Of a DNA stretch of 64,000 nucleotides, positions 51,493-60,177 are shown piece after piece. Under the pieces are notes generated by a model. It worked only from the letters and a program-made list of their open reading frames with translations, was not told where the DNA came from and made no database searches. Source of the stretch: JAIVGZ01 sp964552205 (GTDB lineage: Bacteria > Pseudomonadota > Gammaproteobacteria > Natronospirales > JAIVGZ01); contig CAZKFT010000008.1 of the NCBI GenBank assembly GCA_964552205.1, positions 7,909-71,908 of the forward strand. The letters run 5' to 3'. The first letter of the stretch is position 1, and each line of letters starts with the position of its first letter. The translations under genes were made by a program, and so were the position numbers.

Positions 51493-52400
51493 GGTCGACC
51501 CCCTGCGCCATCGACAATACGCTGAAGAAACTCGTCCGTTGGGGCGTTGATTCCGAGCGCAAACGCGACCTGCCGGTTTACGGCAATGCTGAACCTTACA
51601 GGGCTGCGCGGGGCTGGAATGCTGTGGGGGTCGTCCAACCAGGCGTGCAACATGTCGGCAAGGTCTGCCCCCACCTGCACAGGGGTGGAGAACACGGCGG
51701 CGACGGCGCCCGCCTGGACCCATGCCTCGGAAAAGCCGAAAAGCGGTCGGCGCATCCGGAAACTGGTGACAAGCACACCGCGCACCGAGGATCGATTGTA
51801 GACAGTCGGATCGGGCACCGCCAGCAATGCGTCGCTGCGACGCAAAACGCTTGAGGCAGCGGGAATGATGTCCTCAGGAGTGGCCGGGCGCGCCGCGTGT
51901 ATACGCAGGCCAAGCTCGTTTGCCGCAGCGCTTATGGCCTCATCCTCCGCCATGGATACCGGACCAAGCAGGACGCCCACATCCCGGGCAGCCGGCAGGA
52001 CAGCCTCAATAAGCGCAAGTTGCCTTAAGAACGGCTGATCCAGGAAGACCGCAGTCCGTGGGAGATGACTTTGATTCGCAACAATGACCCTCCAACTACT
52101 GGCTGGAATCATTACCGCGAAACTTGGACGCTTATCTCCCGATTCTGCCACCAGTCGAGTGGCGGCCACGCCCACGGTAACAATGGCATCAGCGTTCTCT
52201 GGGAGACCGCCATCAGTAGCCACACTCACGGAAGCACGCGCACCCAGACTTTCGCGAATGGATTCCAGTACTGTCACATAGTGGGCGTCCTCCGACGGCA
52301 GAACGACATGAATGGTGACGGCCCCTACATTCAGCGACGCGAGCGCCGCCACGCCTGTCAGCGCAAGCGAAACGAATGTTCTGGTGAGCCGTCGAGTCAC
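51489..52400 (-). CDS. orphan ABC-type substrate-binding protein (PF04392-like)
   Basis: 303 residues from GTG 52400, 5 nt after the receptor gene stop and behind GAGG; this gives a good signal peptide (cleaved after NVGA). A TTG at 52436 would overlap the receptor gene. Two Rossmann-like lobes: 'GVLLGPVSMAEDEAISAAAN' and 'SSVRGVLVTSFRMRRPLFGF' are typical of the ABC_sub_bind family (COG2984). There is no ABC permease or ATPase nearby. The overlap with the hybrid kinase suggests that it delivers ligand information to the kinase's periplasmic domain rather than feeding a transporter. Confidence 0.82.
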   Translation of the reverse strand: MTRRLTRTFVSLALTGVAALASLNVGAVTIHVVLPSEDAHYVTVLESIRESLGARASVSVATDGGLPENADAIVTVGVAATRLVAESGDKRPSFAVMIPASSWRVIVANQSHLPRTAVFLDQPFLRQLALIEAVLPAARDVGVLLGPVSMAEDEAISAAANELGLRIHAARPATPEDIIPAASSVLRRSDALLAVPDPTVYNRSSVRGVLVTSFRMRRPLFGFSEAWVQAGAVAAVFSTPVQVGADLADMLHAWLDDPHSIPAPRSPVRFSIAVNRQVAFALGINAPTDEFLQRIVDGAGGRP

Positions 52401-52405
52401 AAGCC

Positions 52406-54355
52406 TCAGAAACGGTAGGCCACATCTACGAACCAACGCCGGTGAAACTCATTGCGGGTGCGGAAATCCCGTAAATCGCCAATCGGCTCCTGAAGCGTGA
52501 AAGAGACCCGGGCGGGCCTATCTCCGATATGAAACAGGCGTGAAATCTTGATGTCTGCGCGCTCGGTCCGTTTGGCGAAGTTGCCTGTGTTGAGGCCCTG
52601 CATTGCCCCGATGCGATACCAGATGAGTGAGACAGTGGTGAGGTTCTCGAACTGGTACTCGCCAAAAACTGACCAGACATGCCGCGGTCCTGAGGCCGAG
52701 TAGAGTTCATCGACGTCAGTTGCGGAGATGTCCGCAAGGGAGTAGTTGAGTACCACGCGTGCCCGCTGTACAGGACGCCATGTAGCCTGTGTCTCGAAGC
52801 CGCGGATAGTCATCGCGTCGAAGTTGCGAAAGTCCTGTACTTGCCCATCGAGATCCGGGAACGGGGTGAAGTAGTAAGTGATGAGACGGTCGATACGATC
52901 CCATGAAATGCGGGTGTCAAGCGTGAGGTTCAGCGATGGACTTTGCAACAGCCAGCCAATTTCTCGTGAACGGATTCGCTCGGACCTCAGCCCTCCTGAA
53001 GACAGTAGCAGTTGGTCCTGCACCGGACCGAAGTCTAGGACATGGTTGGCGCTTTCCTCGACAATCGTCGGGGTTCGGGTGGCGGTGCCGTAGCTTAGCC
53101 TGACGACCTGTCCGGGGGCATAAGACCAGCTCAACGCTGCACGTGGTGCGACTTCTGTCCCCGCATTGCTGTCGTGCTCCACCATTAGTCCAAGATTGGC
53201 GACAAGTTGGCTGGAGATCCGCCATTCATGGTGAGTAAAAGCACGATATAGCGTCTTTTCCAACGTATCTGGGGTGCCCAGATAACCAGGCGCCTGCATC
53301 CGGTCCAGCCGGGCAGCCGCACCCCACACGCTGCGCAGGCCATCTCTCGGCTGAATGACGCGGCTGTATTCGAATTCGCCACGCTCACCGCGCACAGACA
53401 GGTGCCACCGGCCTTGGAGCCCACCCAATTGTGGCAGGGGGGTCGTCAGGTAATCCTGGCTCCAGCTATCCAGGGTCCAGAAGGCTTTGAAGTTGTGATG
53501 ATCATCAAGATTGTCCTGAGAGCGCCAATCCAGCTGTGCGTAACCATTTCGTGAATAGATGTAATGAGGAGGGCGCAACGGGCTGTTCGTGCCACCATGC
53601 TCCAGTCTTGCGCGTGCAAAACCGACGTGTACGCCCCACAAACCACCTCTATCATCCAGCCAATTAGCCCTTCCCGAAATTAATTTGGGATGCTTGTCGT
53701 CGTTGTCGAGGAAAGGGCCGTTGAGTCCATCATCGCCGAGTGCTTGCACCGTGACCCGCCAGTCGAAGTCATCGATCTGGCCACCAACGATTCCTTGTGC
53801 GCGGTAGATTCCATTGTTGCCCCGGCTCAGGGTGACACTCGCTCCCTTGGCAACATGTGGGAGCCGTGTGGTGATGCTGATGACACCCAAGAACGCGTTC
53901 GCTCCGTAGGTGGCGGCATTGGGCCCGCGGAACACCTCGATCCGCTCTATATCCTCGAGTGTCAACGGCAACATCGCCCAGTTCACCGAACTGATGACCG
54001 GCGAGTAGGCAGCCCGGCCGTCAATGAGAACGAGTATTCTGCGTGGATAGGGATCGGAGAGTGCCCGGTACGAAGTGATCGCGTGGTGCCCATTGTCGTT
54101 ATGTACAAGCATGCCGGGCACCAGACGCAACAACTCGTGGACTTCGCGGACCCCGGAGACCTCGATCATTGCGCGGTCAATAACCGCGATGGCACCTGGT
54201 GCGTCCAGAGCGGTCTGCGCCAGGCGGCTGCCAGAGAGCGCCACCGGGAGGTCCTCCAGCCAGTCGGCCTCGGTGACCATCGGTGGATCCGCGAAAAGGA
54301 TAGGAGCAAGTAAACACAGCACGCTGGAGACTCCAGCCAACAATAGCCTTCGCAT
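52406..54355 (-). CDS. TonB-dependent outer-membrane receptor
   Basis: 649 residues from ATG 54355 with GGGAGG upstream; the longer frame to 54439 has no homology. Signal peptide ending about at FADP. The plug domain (about 40-160) includes 'IERIEVFRGPNAATYGANAF' and 'GVISITTR', followed by a beta-barrel ending in Phe (VDVAYRF). At 649 residues it is a small receptor without an N-terminal signalling extension. First gene of a coupled operon with a binding protein and a hybrid kinase. Ligand unknown; no siderophore or cobalamin genes adjacent. Confidence 0.9.
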   Translation of the reverse strand: MRRLLLAGVSSVLCLLAPILFADPPMVTEADWLEDLPVALSGSRLAQTALDAPGAIAVIDRAMIEVSGVREVHELLRLVPGMLVHNDNGHHAITSYRALSDPYPRRILVLIDGRAAYSPVISSVNWAMLPLTLEDIERIEVFRGPNAATYGANAFLGVISITTRLPHVAKGASVTLSRGNNGIYRAQGIVGGQIDDFDWRVTVQALGDDGLNGPFLDNDDKHPKLISGRANWLDDRGGLWGVHVGFARARLEHGGTNSPLRPPHYIYSRNGYAQLDWRSQDNLDDHHNFKAFWTLDSWSQDYLTTPLPQLGGLQGRWHLSVRGERGEFEYSRVIQPRDGLRSVWGAAARLDRMQAPGYLGTPDTLEKTLYRAFTHHEWRISSQLVANLGLMVEHDSNAGTEVAPRAALSWSYAPGQVVRLSYGTATRTPTIVEESANHVLDFGPVQDQLLLSSGGLRSERIRSREIGWLLQSPSLNLTLDTRISWDRIDRLITYYFTPFPDLDGQVQDFRNFDAMTIRGFETQATWRPVQRARVVLNYSLADISATDVDELYSASGPRHVWSVFGEYQFENLTTVSLIWYRIGAMQGLNTGNFAKRTERADIKISRLFHIGDRPARVSFTLQEPIGDLRDFRTRNEFHRRWFVDVAYRF

Positions 54356-54474
54356 CAGTATTCCTCCCTGGGCATGCACCCCTGCCGCCCCCGGGACATG
54401 GTGCGCGAAAATACCTCCAAGCGTCAAAATCTCCAGCATGCGGGTGACCCACTGTTTCGCTAAACTGGGACCCT

Positions 54475-55269
54475 ATGACGACCCTCGTGTTCGATATTGA
54501 GACTGTCCCTGATGTGGCTGGATACAGTCGTCTTCATAGCCTGGACGAGGTCGCAGATGATGATGTCGCCCGTATCATGTTGCACCAGCGGCGGCAGGAG
54601 GCTGGGACCGAGTTTGTTCGACTGCACCTGCACCGAGTGGTGGCCGTGTCCTGCGTTCTCAGGCGTGGGGACGAGCTTACGGTCTGGTCGCTTGGGGAGG
54701 TTGACTCTGATGAGCAGGAGTTGCTATCCCGTTTTTTCGATGGCATCAGCAGGCTCACACCCACCCTGGTGTCCTGGAACGGGTCTGGTTTCGATCTTCC
54801 TGTCATGCACTATCGCGCACTGATGCATGGTGTCCAGGCTACCCGGTATTGGGAGACAGGGGATTCCGACCAAGCCTTCAAATGGAGCAATTATCTGTCC
54901 CGGTTCCACTGGCGGCACATAGACCTCATGGACGTGCTGGCCGGATTCCAAGCCAGGGCAAACGCACCTCTCGATGAGATTGCCAAGCTGGTTGGCGCTC
55001 CAGGCAAGCTCGGGATGGATGGGTCCAGGGTCTGGGACGCATGGCAAGCGGGCGAAATTGCTGGCATCCGGGACTATTGTGAAACCGATGCGCTCAACAC
55101 TTGGTTGGTTCACCTACGCTTCGAGTTTATGCGAGGACATTTCGATGCCGCGCACCTCGAGGCCGAAGCACAAAAAGTGGCGGACTTCCTTCGCGAGTCC
55201 GACAAGGCACATTTCAGAGAATTTCTTGAGGCATGGGACCGCGAGCGGTTCCTCGCTGTGGCGAACTGA
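54475..55269 (+). CDS. 3'-5' exonuclease, PolB-like (DnaQ fold)
   Basis: 264 residues. The three exonuclease motifs are present: FDIET (Asp7, Glu9), 'SWNGSGFDLPVMHYR' and 'YCETDALNTW'. This is the family PF10108 (predicted 3'-5' exonuclease related to the proofreading domain of PolB). Substrate and role are not established. A TAAACT hexamer lies 8 nt before the ATG and no Shine-Dalgarno is seen. Divergent from the TonB receptor, with 119 nt between them; followed after 2 nt by rlmD. Confidence 0.9.
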   Translation: MTTLVFDIETVPDVAGYSRLHSLDEVADDDVARIMLHQRRQEAGTEFVRLHLHRVVAVSCVLRRGDELTVWSLGEVDSDEQELLSRFFDGISRLTPTLVSWNGSGFDLPVMHYRALMHGVQATRYWETGDSDQAFKWSNYLSRFHWRHIDLMDVLAGFQARANAPLDEIAKLVGAPGKLGMDGSRVWDAWQAGEIAGIRDYCETDALNTWLVHLRFEFMRGHFDAAHLEAEAQKVADFLRESDKAHFREFLEAWDRERFLAVAN

Positions 55270-55271
55270 AG

Positions 55272-56591
55272 ATGGGGAAACCAGCTTCCCGTTCCTCGGA
55301 GCCCGAAACCTTCATCATTGAGTCCGCTGCCCACGACGGACGCGGTATCTCTCATTCTGACGGTAAGGTCGTTTTCGTTTCCGGCGCCTTGCCTGGAGAA
55401 CAGGTGAAGGCACTGAGGCGTCGCCGGAGGGGTGGGTTTGATGAGGCCGAGACTGTGCAGGTGCTTACCCCTTCCGGCCATCGTGTCGAGCCGGAGTGTG
55501 CACATTTTGGTACCTGTGGTGGCTGTGCGATGCAGCATGCCAGCATCCCGATGCAGCTGGAAATCAAGCAGCAGGCATTGGCAGACAACCTTGAGCGAAT
55601 AGGTCGCGTCTTTCCAGCTCGGTGGTTGACTCCATTGCATTCGGCCCCATGGCACTATCGTCGTAGGGCCAGACTCTCGTGCAGATACGTCGACAAGAAA
55701 GGGCGGTCGCTGGTGGGATTCCGGGAAAGAGGGAGCCCCTATGTTGCCGACTTGAAGCGTTGCGAGATATTGGCACCTCCGGTTGGTCAGCTGCTCGAGC
55801 CATTGGCGGCGCTAATCGGGAGCCTGCAAGCTGGAAGGTCTTGCGCACAGATTGAAGTCGCAGTCGGCGATGACGAAACGGCACTCGTTCTTCGTCACCT
55901 GTCACCGCTTGCGGACGGCGATCTCGATGCCTTGCGCCTGTTCGCGACCACTCACCGGATCAGATTCTACCTCCAGCCCGGAGGGTATGACTCCATTCAT
56001 CCGCTCGATGCCAATAGTGGCCAGTTGGTGTTCCGGCTCCCAGCGCACCAGATCGAAATCGGGTTCCAACCAACCGATTTCATTCAAGTCAATGGCGCGG
56101 TCAATCGGGCGATGGTGGATCTTGCTCTGGAACTGCTGGCTCCTGAAGCGCAAGAGCATCATCTGGACCTGTTCTGTGGGCTTGGGAACTTCACCTTGCC
56201 GCTGGCGCGGAACTGCAGGGCGGTCACTGGCGTTGAAGGCGATGATGACCTGGTCGCACGGGCGCGCACGAACGCAATGCACAACGAAATCGACAATTGT
56301 GACTTTCATGTTGCCAACCTGTTCGAGCCTGCCGGCACGGAACCTTGGTACGCCCGCCGTTATGACGGGGTGCTGCTCGATCCGCCCAGGGCTGGGGCCA
56401 AGGAAATCCTGCCGTGGATCCCGAGATGGGATCCCTCGCGGGTCTTGTATGTTTCCTGTCATCCGGGGACATTGGCACGGGATGCGGGCGAGCTGGTGCA
56501 CACCCATGGATATCGGCTTGTGGCAGCCGGAATCATGGATATGTTCCCGCACACGGCCCATGTGGAGTCCATTGCGTTGTTTGAGCGTTGA
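55272..56591 (+). CDS. rlmD: 23S rRNA (uracil-1939-C5) methyltransferase RlmD
   Basis: 439 residues from ATG 55272. TRAM domain at the N-terminus, then four iron-sulfur ligands Cys76, Cys82, Cys85 and Cys164, SAM-binding 'LDLFCGLGNFTLPLA', catalytic Cys in 'YVSCHPGTLARDAG' and Glu in 'TAHVESIALF'. Methylates U1939 of 23S rRNA. Slight N-terminal start ambiguity only. Confidence 0.95.
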   Translation: MGKPASRSSEPETFIIESAAHDGRGISHSDGKVVFVSGALPGEQVKALRRRRRGGFDEAETVQVLTPSGHRVEPECAHFGTCGGCAMQHASIPMQLEIKQQALADNLERIGRVFPARWLTPLHSAPWHYRRRARLSCRYVDKKGRSLVGFRERGSPYVADLKRCEILAPPVGQLLEPLAALIGSLQAGRSCAQIEVAVGDDETALVLRHLSPLADGDLDALRLFATTHRIRFYLQPGGYDSIHPLDANSGQLVFRLPAHQIEIGFQPTDFIQVNGAVNRAMVDLALELLAPEAQEHHLDLFCGLGNFTLPLARNCRAVTGVEGDDDLVARARTNAMHNEIDNCDFHVANLFEPAGTEPWYARRYDGVLLDPPRAGAKEILPWIPRWDPSRVLYVSCHPGTLARDAGELVHTHGYRLVAAGIMDMFPHTAHVESIALFER

Positions 56592-56594
56592 TTG

Positions 56595-57077
56595 ATGTCC
56601 ACACGCGTCGATATCAGCATTCCCAACCAGCGTTTACGCCTGACACAGGCTGGAGGAATCACAACGGAATGGCCGATATCCACCGCAGCCAAGGGCGTCG
56701 GCCAGCAGTCGGGTTCGGAGTGCACCCCCCAGGGCCGCCATCAGATTCGTGCACGGATAGGCCATGGGTTGCCCTTGGGGGCCGTTTTGGTAGGTCGGCG
56801 ATGGACGGGTGAGGTGTGGACACCAGAGCTGGAAGCCCGTTTCCCTGGCCGGGATTGGATTCTGACGCGAATAATGTGGCTCAGCGGCTTGGAGCCAGGC
56901 AAAAATCGCCTTGGGAATGTGGATACCATGCGTAGGTACATATACATCCATGGATGTCCTGACACGACACCGATGGGGATTGTCGGCTCACACGGGTGTG
57001 TCCGGATGCGGAACATCGATGTCGTGTCGTTATTTGACCAAGTAGCGGCGGGGACGGAGGTGGTGATCCATGCTTGA
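56595..57077 (+). CDS. YkuD (L,D-transpeptidase fold) protein without signal peptide
   Basis: 160 residues from ATG 56595. The YkuD catalytic motif is present: His119 ('YIYIHGCP') and 'GSHGCVRM' with Cys135 as nucleophile. There is no signal peptide or membrane segment, so it should stay in the cytoplasm, unlike classical L,D-transpeptidases that cross-link peptidoglycan. It overlaps nagZ, a cytoplasmic muropeptide-recycling enzyme, by 8 nt. A role on recycled muropeptides, for example as an L,D-carboxypeptidase, is my inference from location and neighbour. Confidence 0.88.
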   Translation: MSTRVDISIPNQRLRLTQAGGITTEWPISTAAKGVGQQSGSECTPQGRHQIRARIGHGLPLGAVLVGRRWTGEVWTPELEARFPGRDWILTRIMWLSGLEPGKNRLGNVDTMRRYIYIHGCPDTTPMGIVGSHGCVRMRNIDVVSLFDQVAAGTEVVIHA

Positions 57078-57975
57078 GTTTTCCGGGCCGGTCATCATGG
57101 ATATCGACGGTATCGCCATCACCGGTGAAGAACGAGATCTACTCTCACATCCTGCGGTGGGTGGCATCATCCTGTTCAGTCGCAATTACAGCGACCCCGA
57201 CCAACTTCTCGCGTTGTGTGCCGAGCTCAAGGCGCTACCGCGCCCAGTACCGCTGGTCATCTCTGTTGACCACGAGGGTGGCCGAGTGCAACGGTTCCGC
57301 GACGGCTTCACGACCCTGCCAGCGGCTGTCACGTTCGGCAATCGGTATTTGGATGATGTGGAGGGCGGGATCGCGGCTGCGCGGGCACAAGGGGCGACAC
57401 TCGCGTTGGAGCTCAGGGCGCGGGGCGTCGATCTGAGCTTTGCGCCGGTGCTCGATTTGGGGCGGGGTTTGGGTTCCGTCATCGGGGACAGGGCATTCAG
57501 CGCAGACCCAGAGGTGGTGTCGGTCTTGGGGCGGGCATGGATGGAAGGAATGCGTGCGCACGGCATGCCGGCCTGCGGCAAGCATTTTCCGGGGCACGGC
57601 GGTGTCGAGGGAGATTCCCATCATGAGTTGCCTGTGGACCCGCGGCCACTGGATGCCATCCTGTCGGAAGATGTCCTTCCATTCCGCCATGCTATCGACG
57701 CGGGATTGGAGTCGATCATGATGGCGCATGTATTGTTTCCAGAGGTCGATGATGCCCCTGCCAGCATGTCCTACAGATGGATCAGTGAAATCCTGCGGCG
57801 ACGACTCGGATTTCGTGGCACCGTGTATTGTGATGATTTGAGCATGGTAGGCGCCGCCGGATTCGGAACCTACCCCGATCGTGCCAAAGCAGCCCTGGCT
57901 GCAGGGTGCGATGTCCTGCCGGTGTGCAATCACCGGGCAGGGGTAATCGCAATCCTGGATGACCTCCCACACTGA
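57070..57975 (+). CDS. nagZ: beta-N-acetylhexosaminidase NagZ
   Basis: 301 residues, GH3 single-domain type. 'KHFPGHGGVEGDSHHE' (171-186) holds the mobile catalytic His, and 'CDDLSM' (Asp255/256) the nucleophile. Cleaves GlcNAc from anhydroMurNAc peptides in the cytoplasm during peptidoglycan recycling; its products can induce AmpC in some species. Stop and hpt start share one base (TGATG). Confidence 0.95.
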   Translation: MLEFSGPVIMDIDGIAITGEERDLLSHPAVGGIILFSRNYSDPDQLLALCAELKALPRPVPLVISVDHEGGRVQRFRDGFTTLPAAVTFGNRYLDDVEGGIAAARAQGATLALELRARGVDLSFAPVLDLGRGLGSVIGDRAFSADPEVVSVLGRAWMEGMRAHGMPACGKHFPGHGGVEGDSHHELPVDPRPLDAILSEDVLPFRHAIDAGLESIMMAHVLFPEVDDAPASMSYRWISEILRRRLGFRGTVYCDDLSMVGAAGFGTYPDRAKAALAAGCDVLPVCNHRAGVIAILDDLPH

Positions 57976-58532
57976 TGGACAGAGATCGCCACGTGATGCC
58001 CGCAGGTGCTACGCGGATCTTCACCGCTCAGCAGATTGACGCGGCAATTGACCACATCGGGATGCAGGTGACCGAGCGCTGTGGGGGAACGGATCCCTTG
58101 GTCATAGCAGTGATGCTGGGTGCGCTACCTTTTGCATCGGCGCTTCTACGGCGATTGCCGTTTCCCCTGCAGTTGGACTATGCGCAAGTATCGCGCTACC
58201 GGGGCGGTGAACACGGCGGTTGCCTGGAGTGGTTGCGAAAACCGATGGTGCCTTTGCAGGGGAGGGTGGTTGTGCTGGTGGATGATGTCATGGACGACGG
58301 TGAGACGATTCGTGAGTTGACGGAATGGTGTCACGATGAAGGCGCAACCATCGTTGTATCAACCGTTCTCGTGCGCAAGCAATCCAGACGTAGGCCAGGA
58401 GACATAAACGCCGACATAGTGGGTCTTGAAGCAGGAGAAGAGTTCCTGTTCGGGTTCGGTATGGATTATGGTGAACATTATCGGAACCTGCCTGATATCT
58501 GGGCCTTATCTGGGAGTGCAGTGCATGAGTGA
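57975..58532 (+). CDS. hpt: hypoxanthine-guanine phosphoribosyltransferase
   Basis: 185 residues. PRPP-binding loop 'VVVLVDDVMDDGETI' (about 96-110) and the C-terminal 'FLFGFGMDYGEHYRNLPDI', as in hypoxanthine-guanine phosphoribosyltransferases. Converts hypoxanthine or guanine with PRPP to IMP or GMP. It lies upstream of methylthioinosine phosphorylase, which releases hypoxanthine, so the pair forms a salvage route. Confidence 0.92.
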   Translation: MDRDRHVMPAGATRIFTAQQIDAAIDHIGMQVTERCGGTDPLVIAVMLGALPFASALLRRLPFPLQLDYAQVSRYRGGEHGGCLEWLRKPMVPLQGRVVVLVDDVMDDGETIRELTEWCHDEGATIVVSTVLVRKQSRRRPGDINADIVGLEAGEEFLFGFGMDYGEHYRNLPDIWALSGSAVHE

Positions 58533-59262
58533 CATCGCAATCATTGGGGGCTCGGGGTTCAATTCGCTTACCGGACTCGAGGTGACCCGACGCGAGGTCG
58601 TCTATACGCCCCATGGAGCACCCAGCGGGCCAATTACGCATGGTCGCTTGTTCGGGCGTGAGATCGCCTTTCTTGCACGGCATGGCTATGGCCATACCAT
58701 TCCCCCACACAAGGTGAACTACCGTGCGAATCTGTGGGCCTTGAACCATTTGGAGATTAAGCGTGTTATTGCGGTGGCATCGGTGGGTGGCATTTCCGAG
58801 AGTCTCCAGCCCGGGACCATTGCCTTGCCCGAACAGATCATTGATTACACCTGGGGCAGGGCAGCCACGTTTTTCGAGCAAGACCTCGAGCGCGTTACCC
58901 ACATTGACTTCACCCATCCGTATGATCCAAGTCTCCGTGAGAAAATTGCCGTGGCTGCGGGAAGGTCAGGGGTCAACTTTACGCAGGGAGGTGTGTACGC
59001 GGCGGTGCAAGGTCCCCGTCTGGAAACTGCGGCGGAGATTGACAAGCTGGAACGGGATGGGGCCAGCATGGTCGGTATGACTGGGATGCCAGAGGCTGCA
59101 CTCGCGCGGGAGCTTGGAATGCAGTACGCGTGTATTGCAGTGGTATCAAATCGCGCAGCCGGACGTGGCAAGGCCACCATACACGAGGAAATCAATCAGT
59201 ACCTGAGGGAGGCGTTACAGGATGTACTCAAGGTTCTGGAGAACCTGCTTCCCTCGATGTAG
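58525..59262 (+). CDS. mtnP: S-methyl-5'-thioinosine phosphorylase (MTAP/PNP family)
   Basis: 245 residues from ATG 58525, which overlaps hpt by 8 nt. 'AIIGGSGFNSLTGLE', 'FLARHGYGHTIPPHKVNYRA', 'AVQGPRLETAAEID' and 'MVGMTGMPEAALARE' are family blocks. Context (nagZ and hpt upstream, csiV and mfd opposite) equals P. aeruginosa PA3002-PA3005, where PA3004 is methylthioinosine phosphorylase. I therefore favour methylthioinosine over methylthioadenosine, though the sequence alone leaves this open. The 3' end overlaps convergent csiV by 35 nt. Confidence 0.88.
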   Translation: MSDIAIIGGSGFNSLTGLEVTRREVVYTPHGAPSGPITHGRLFGREIAFLARHGYGHTIPPHKVNYRANLWALNHLEIKRVIAVASVGGISESLQPGTIALPEQIIDYTWGRAATFFEQDLERVTHIDFTHPYDPSLREKIAVAAGRSGVNFTQGGVYAAVQGPRLETAAEIDKLERDGASMVGMTGMPEAALARELGMQYACIAVVSNRAAGRGKATIHEEINQYLREALQDVLKVLENLLPSM

Positions 59263-60163
59263 CGTCAGGATTCGCGGTCGGCTCGCTTGAGGGCTCAAGT
59301 ATCTGGCCCCGAGCCTCGATATCCTCCGCCGGAATCGGTGTCACGGTGACAATGACCCCGAATCGCGGGTGGTCCAGATAATGGACTTCACCTGACCGCA
59401 CCCTTCGGCTTTCCTGTAAACGCCAAGAAAGGAATCGCGGCACGGTACTCAGTGACTCCAGTCTGGACCTGGCCTCATCTGCGCTGATCAGTCCACTGTC
59501 AAAGTCGTCGAGGATGACAGCCCGCTGGGTATGCCAATCATGTTCTTCCTGGAACGGGAGTGGCTCGTCGGAGGTTAGGGTCAGATCCACTTCGACGTGA
59601 AGGAAACGCTGCAACGATAGCCTGACCGTTCCAGCAAGGCGTTGAGGCGCTGGAGGTTCAGCAAACTCCGACCGCAAGTCCTCATGCGCATCCCAAAAAG
59701 AATCATGTTCTTCCAGCCCGGATTCCCGGGGCTCCTCCGTCGTGGATGGCTCAATGGCAGGAGTCTCGAACGCCAGTACCTCAACCGCGAGCGGTATGGC
59801 GACATCGTCATGAATGCGGACAGGTATCGAGAGTTCCGGCGGACGTCCGATTTGACGCCAGCCAACATGCATCAATGCCTGGTATCTCGATGAGCGGCCG
59901 AGCACACGAAAAGTGTCGCTCAGCCGCAACTGGTTGGCGGGCACTTGCTCATACTCGCGAACGCTCAGTGGTTCTGTCGGCGGCACCACCTCGGCTACTG
60001 CAGTCATGTTGGCAGCGCCGGGGTCGTGTGGGAAGCGCTCTAGGTCGCTCGACGCATCCTCACGATGCTGGAATACGATGACTTCCACCACGAACCAGTC
60101 GTCAGCAACGGCTGGCGACAGCGACAGCATCATGGCTATGGTTGTGACAATGCGGAATACCAT
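59228..60163 (-). CDS. CsiV family periplasmic protein
   Basis: 311 residues from ATG 60163; a TTG at 60181 would overlap mfd but would push the signal peptide inward. Signal peptide MVFRIVTTIAMMLSLSPAVA, then 'DDWFVVEVIVFQH', the typical start of the CsiV (cell shape integrating VPS) family. In between is a Glu-rich linker, and the C-terminal half ends in a Pro/Ser-rich tail. In Vibrio the family namesake affects cell shape in D-amino-acid medium; elsewhere it is uncharacterised. Lies next to mfd, as in Pseudomonas. Confidence 0.85.
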   Translation of the reverse strand: MVFRIVTTIAMMLSLSPAVADDWFVVEVIVFQHREDASSDLERFPHDPGAANMTAVAEVVPPTEPLSVREYEQVPANQLRLSDTFRVLGRSSRYQALMHVGWRQIGRPPELSIPVRIHDDVAIPLAVEVLAFETPAIEPSTTEEPRESGLEEHDSFWDAHEDLRSEFAEPPAPQRLAGTVRLSLQRFLHVEVDLTLTSDEPLPFQEEHDWHTQRAVILDDFDSGLISADEARSRLESLSTVPRFLSWRLQESRRVRSGEVHYLDHPRFGVIVTVTPIPAEDIEARGQILEPSSEPTANPDATSREAGSPEP

Positions 60164-60177
60164 ACCGTCATGATGCC

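Noticed and set aside
59231..59246. Hairpin AGGTTC-TGGA-GAACCT as a terminator between mtnP and csiV
   Set aside because: Stem of 6 bp with no T tract on either strand, and it lies inside both coding regions.
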